A program made the translations under genes and the position numbers. Below, in pieces: positions 35,295 to 37,221 of a stretch of DNA of 37,221 nt (its first letter is position 1; each line of letters starts with the position of its first letter). Where the stretch lies: contig JABFSG010000071.1 in the NCBI GenBank assembly GCA_013140715.1, positions 1 to 37,221 on the forward strand, given 5' to 3'. The notes under the pieces are model-generated. The model searched no databases. It worked only from the letters and a program-made list of their open reading frames with translations, and was not told the origin of the DNA. This stretch comes from Nitrospiraceae bacterium. GTDB taxonomy: Bacteria; Nitrospirota; Nitrospiria; Nitrospirales; Nitrospiraceae.

Positions 35295-36614
35295 TTAGAA
35301 CATGTAGACGACTTGGAAGGCCAAGGTATTTTGATTGTTCACAGGCTGCGTGCCGTACAAGAACACGTTCCTGTTCGAGTGGTCATGCCGATATTCCACC
35401 CTCGTGAGGAGGGATGGAGCCGGCTTGTACTGGAGCGTCAGAGTCACGTCCCAAACAGTCTGGGCAACTCCCCCACCGGTTTGAGCGTTGAAGCCGCCAC
35501 CAGTAGTGCTGCCTGTAAATCCACCGGGGCCACCCGCGCAAGAATTGGTGCCTCCGTTGAAGTTGCTGCCTCCGACGCAGCTCCGGACACCGCCGGCATC
35601 TTCCCAGATCGATCCACGAACCCTGGTGCTCCAGGCATCGTTGAAATCATGAATATGGTAGGCGCCGATCCCGTTCCAGCGGGCATTCTGAGATCCGCCA
35701 GCCCTGGCATTGCCCTCGTTCCCATAGTAGGGCTCGAGGATGATCGTGTCGCTGTTGGTCACCTTTGCCGTAATGATTGCCCCCACCACTGTGCGCTTGC
35801 CAGAAGGATCGCACCCAGGGGTACCAGACGCACAGACACCGGCAGCTGCATTACCGAATACAGCGTTGCCATTCGACTGTTCTGGTCCGTAAGATCCATA
35901 AACACTGACCCCCAACCGCTCATGCGGCGTCAAGGCTACGAGGTACTCAAAGGATTTACCCCTGTTGTTGTCTTCGATGTTATCCCACCCATTGATGAGT
36001 CCGATAGACGTCGTCACCATGGGGTGCCAGGTATAGGTGAACCGGATTCCGGTCGTCGTGAAGGCTTGTGACAGACCGAACATATTGGTGCGTGAGAAGT
36101 TTGGATTCTCCCAGCTATTGATCTGCTCGAACCCGATCAAGGTGTGGATCTTTCCCGCTTGAATCTTTAAGCCGTTGCCGATCGGGGCGATGTACTCTGC
36201 ATAGAGTTCCTGGATATCGAGTTCAGTGTTATCCTGGCCCGGCTGGTAGTTCGTGCGAGCCCGTGAAAACCTGGAATTGGGCCCAAAACTGGTGCGTGAG
36301 CGAAAGCCCACCCGATCCCAGCCACTGCCTGACGCCACTGCGGTCTTTTCGAACACGATCTGCGCCACGTTGGGCGAGAAGGAATTCGCCTGGGTGTCGA
36401 AAATTCTCATCTGATTGATGTTGGTGCTGGGATTATTGAAATTCTGGGTATAGGATGCATCCACTGCACCATAGATCTTAAAACCCATGGTTTTAAAGAG
36501 GGATTCCGCTTCCTTCGAAGTTTCAGGCGCTTGGGCGAATACCGTGGTACCGCCAAGCAGCGAAACCATGGCACACATTCCTAATCCGATTCCGATACGA
36601 CTGCGTACTGACAT
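35295..36614 (-). CDS. Outer-membrane beta-barrel porin (bbp2/OmpL-like)
   Basis: A 439-residue protein with a signal peptide (about 1-28, ending VFAQA). GFKIYGAVDASYTQNF opens the mature barrel. Alternating amphipathic strands (QELYAEYIAPIG, GIRFTYTWHPMVTTSIGLING) follow, and the chain ends in ...FQVVYMF, with the C-terminal Phe typical of outer-membrane proteins. The pattern fits the putative beta-barrel porin-2 family. A Gly/Asn-rich loop (about 345-385) with two cysteines is unusual. GAGGAGG precedes the ATG. It lies upstream of amtB and downstream of a structured RNA, so a role in solute entry under nitrogen control is possible but unproven. Confidence 0.85.
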   Translation of the reverse strand: MSVRSRIGIGLGMCAMVSLLGGTTVFAQAPETSKEAESLFKTMGFKIYGAVDASYTQNFNNPSTNINQMRIFDTQANSFSPNVAQIVFEKTAVASGSGWDRVGFRSRTSFGPNSRFSRARTNYQPGQDNTELDIQELYAEYIAPIGNGLKIQAGKIHTLIGFEQINSWENPNFSRTNMFGLSQAFTTTGIRFTYTWHPMVTTSIGLINGWDNIEDNNRGKSFEYLVALTPHERLGVSVYGSYGPEQSNGNAVFGNAAAGVCASGTPGCDPSGKRTVVGAIITAKVTNSDTIILEPYYGNEGNARAGGSQNARWNGIGAYHIHDFNDAWSTRVRGSIWEDAGGVRSCVGGSNFNGGTNSCAGGPGGFTGSTTGGGFNAQTGGGVAQTVWDVTLTLQYKPAPSLLTRVEYRHDHSNRNVFLYGTQPVNNQNTLAFQVVYMF

Positions 36615-36895
36615 AATCGTCCTCCTCGTCGATTTGGTAATTCGGTTACTCCCTTACCTCTCTCATCTCGACGTCCTTGTCGACACGCACGCCATTGTGC
36701 GTCACCGCCGGCCCTCCCCTACTACTGACTACTCACCACTTACTACTCACTTCTCGTCTCTACATCGATTCCCACCAGACCTTCCAACAGACCGCACCTC
36801 AGCGTCATTGAGCGCCCAAATCATGGTTACTGTCCAGCTTTTCCCATTATTTAGCGTTCTGCGCCAAGGCAATGCGCCTGCTCGAAATGGGGGAC

Positions 36896-37032
36896 AAATA
36901 AAAACGTCCTTTAGCCCCGCTGGAGCCAAAGGACGCCATTGTCCATGCCGTTTTCTATCTATGAAGGCCGGTGGGAAACGCCATTGTTCCCCTATTCTCA
37001 TCCGAAGGGCACCCGATAGGAAGCCCTCTGCC
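36896..37032 (-). ncRNA. Candidate structured RNA or attenuator upstream of the porin
   Basis: A consensus promoter (37039-37067) and an intrinsic terminator bracket about 137 nt. The terminator stem is GTCCTTTGGCTCC/GGGGCTAAAGGAC on the minus strand (36906-36934) followed by GTTTTTATTT. Inside are two hairpins with the same AATGGC loop: GGGGAAC-AATGGC-GTTTCCC, and GGAC-AATGGC-GTCC. The second overlaps the terminator's 5' arm, so they may be mutually exclusive. No known family is recognised. It could be a free small RNA, or a riboswitch-like leader of the porin 280 bp further on. Confidence 0.55.
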
Positions 37033-37038
37033 CGGCGT

Positions 37039-37067
37039 TTTATACATGCCCCATGAAGGTCTGTCAA
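37039..37067 (-). promoter_or_regulatory. Strong sigma-70 promoter of the candidate RNA
   Basis: On the minus strand TTGACA (37062-37067) and TATAAA (37039-37044) are exactly 17 bases apart. This is the best promoter in the window. The start is expected near 37032. Confidence 0.75.
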
Positions 37068-37115
37068 TGATAATTAATGCAGAACGGGCTGGAAAGGCTG
37101 AAGGTAGCTAGACTA

Positions 37116-37187
37116 AAGGCCGAAGGCTGGAGGGCTGAAGTTCGGATCTGGCGTTCCAAAATCTTCAGCCTATTTGCCTTCGGCCTT
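37116..37187. repeat. GGCTGAAGG-type palindrome
   Basis: AAGGCCGAAGGC (37116-37127) and GCCTTCGGCCTT (37176-37187) are perfect inverted repeats. GGCTGAAG and CTTCAGCC words occur between and around them. It probably marks the end of a gene beyond the right edge or is a dispersed low-complexity palindrome. In 36615-36895 I see only a GTAGT/GTGAG-rich stretch and the porin ribosome binding site. Confidence 0.55.
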
Positions 37188-37221
37188 CTCACATACCCCC
37201 TTACCCCTCATACCCCTTTAC

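Noticed and set aside
35127-36071. Long plus-strand frame opposite the porin
   Set aside because: It is a GC-rich antisense shadow of the porin, which has a signal peptide, ribosome binding site and barrel pattern.

Overview
The window looks like a chromosomal segment of a Nitrospira-type nitrite oxidiser (phylum Nitrospirota). The best clue is a secreted chlorite dismutase of the long, pentameric Nitrospira/(per)chlorate-reducer type. A 124-bp intergenic repeat that I recall, from memory, as common in Nitrospira genomes supports this. The rest is core bacterial metabolism plus a large nitrogen-control block. I see no rRNA, tRNA, CRISPR array, prophage or intact transposase.

Left part (1-8.9 kb, all leftward): a cut-off pyrimidine-dimer glycosylase, an orphan PD-(D/E)XK protein, then a riboflavin/purine cluster that reads ribBA - ribH - nusB - purB - cld - purC - small membrane protein - purS - purQ. 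The spacers hold five or more copies of a GC-rich palindrome. Its core is conserved, but its outer arms are complementary to each other and unique to each locus, and they abut or include the stop codon of the upstream gene. A gap with an MFS-transporter remnant separates this from rpoH - groES - groEL (rightward), the heat-shock block.

Middle (13-17 kb): a secreted protein of unknown role, decayed repeats, and a sigma-54 activator (GAF - AAA+ - Fis HTH). Just downstream of the activator is a well-spaced -24/-12 promoter, followed by two tiny, similar single-helix membrane proteins (31 and 34 aa), each with a strong ribosome binding site. This set looks like an undescribed small regulon.

Right part (17-37 kb): nitrogen assimilation and control. 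Glutamine synthetase adenylyltransferase is split into two divergent genes, one resembling the N-terminal (deadenylylating) half and the other an ACT-ACT fusion to the C-terminal (adenylylating) half. Next comes a leftward guanidine-degradation operon led by a clear guanidine-I (ykkC) riboswitch: permease, two DUF1989 carboxyguanidine deiminase subunits, and a biotin-dependent guanidine carboxylase. No allophanate hydrolase is present. Then come glnA, glnD, a PII gene, amtB and a beta-barrel porin, all leftward. Upstream of the porin, a consensus promoter and an intrinsic terminator bracket a structured ~137-nt RNA of unknown family.

Together the right-hand genes could take up ammonium and guanidine, release ammonia, fix it through glutamine synthetase, and tune that enzyme through a PII/GlnD/GlnE cascade. 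Most coordinates of short sites were read by eye and may be off by one or two bases.
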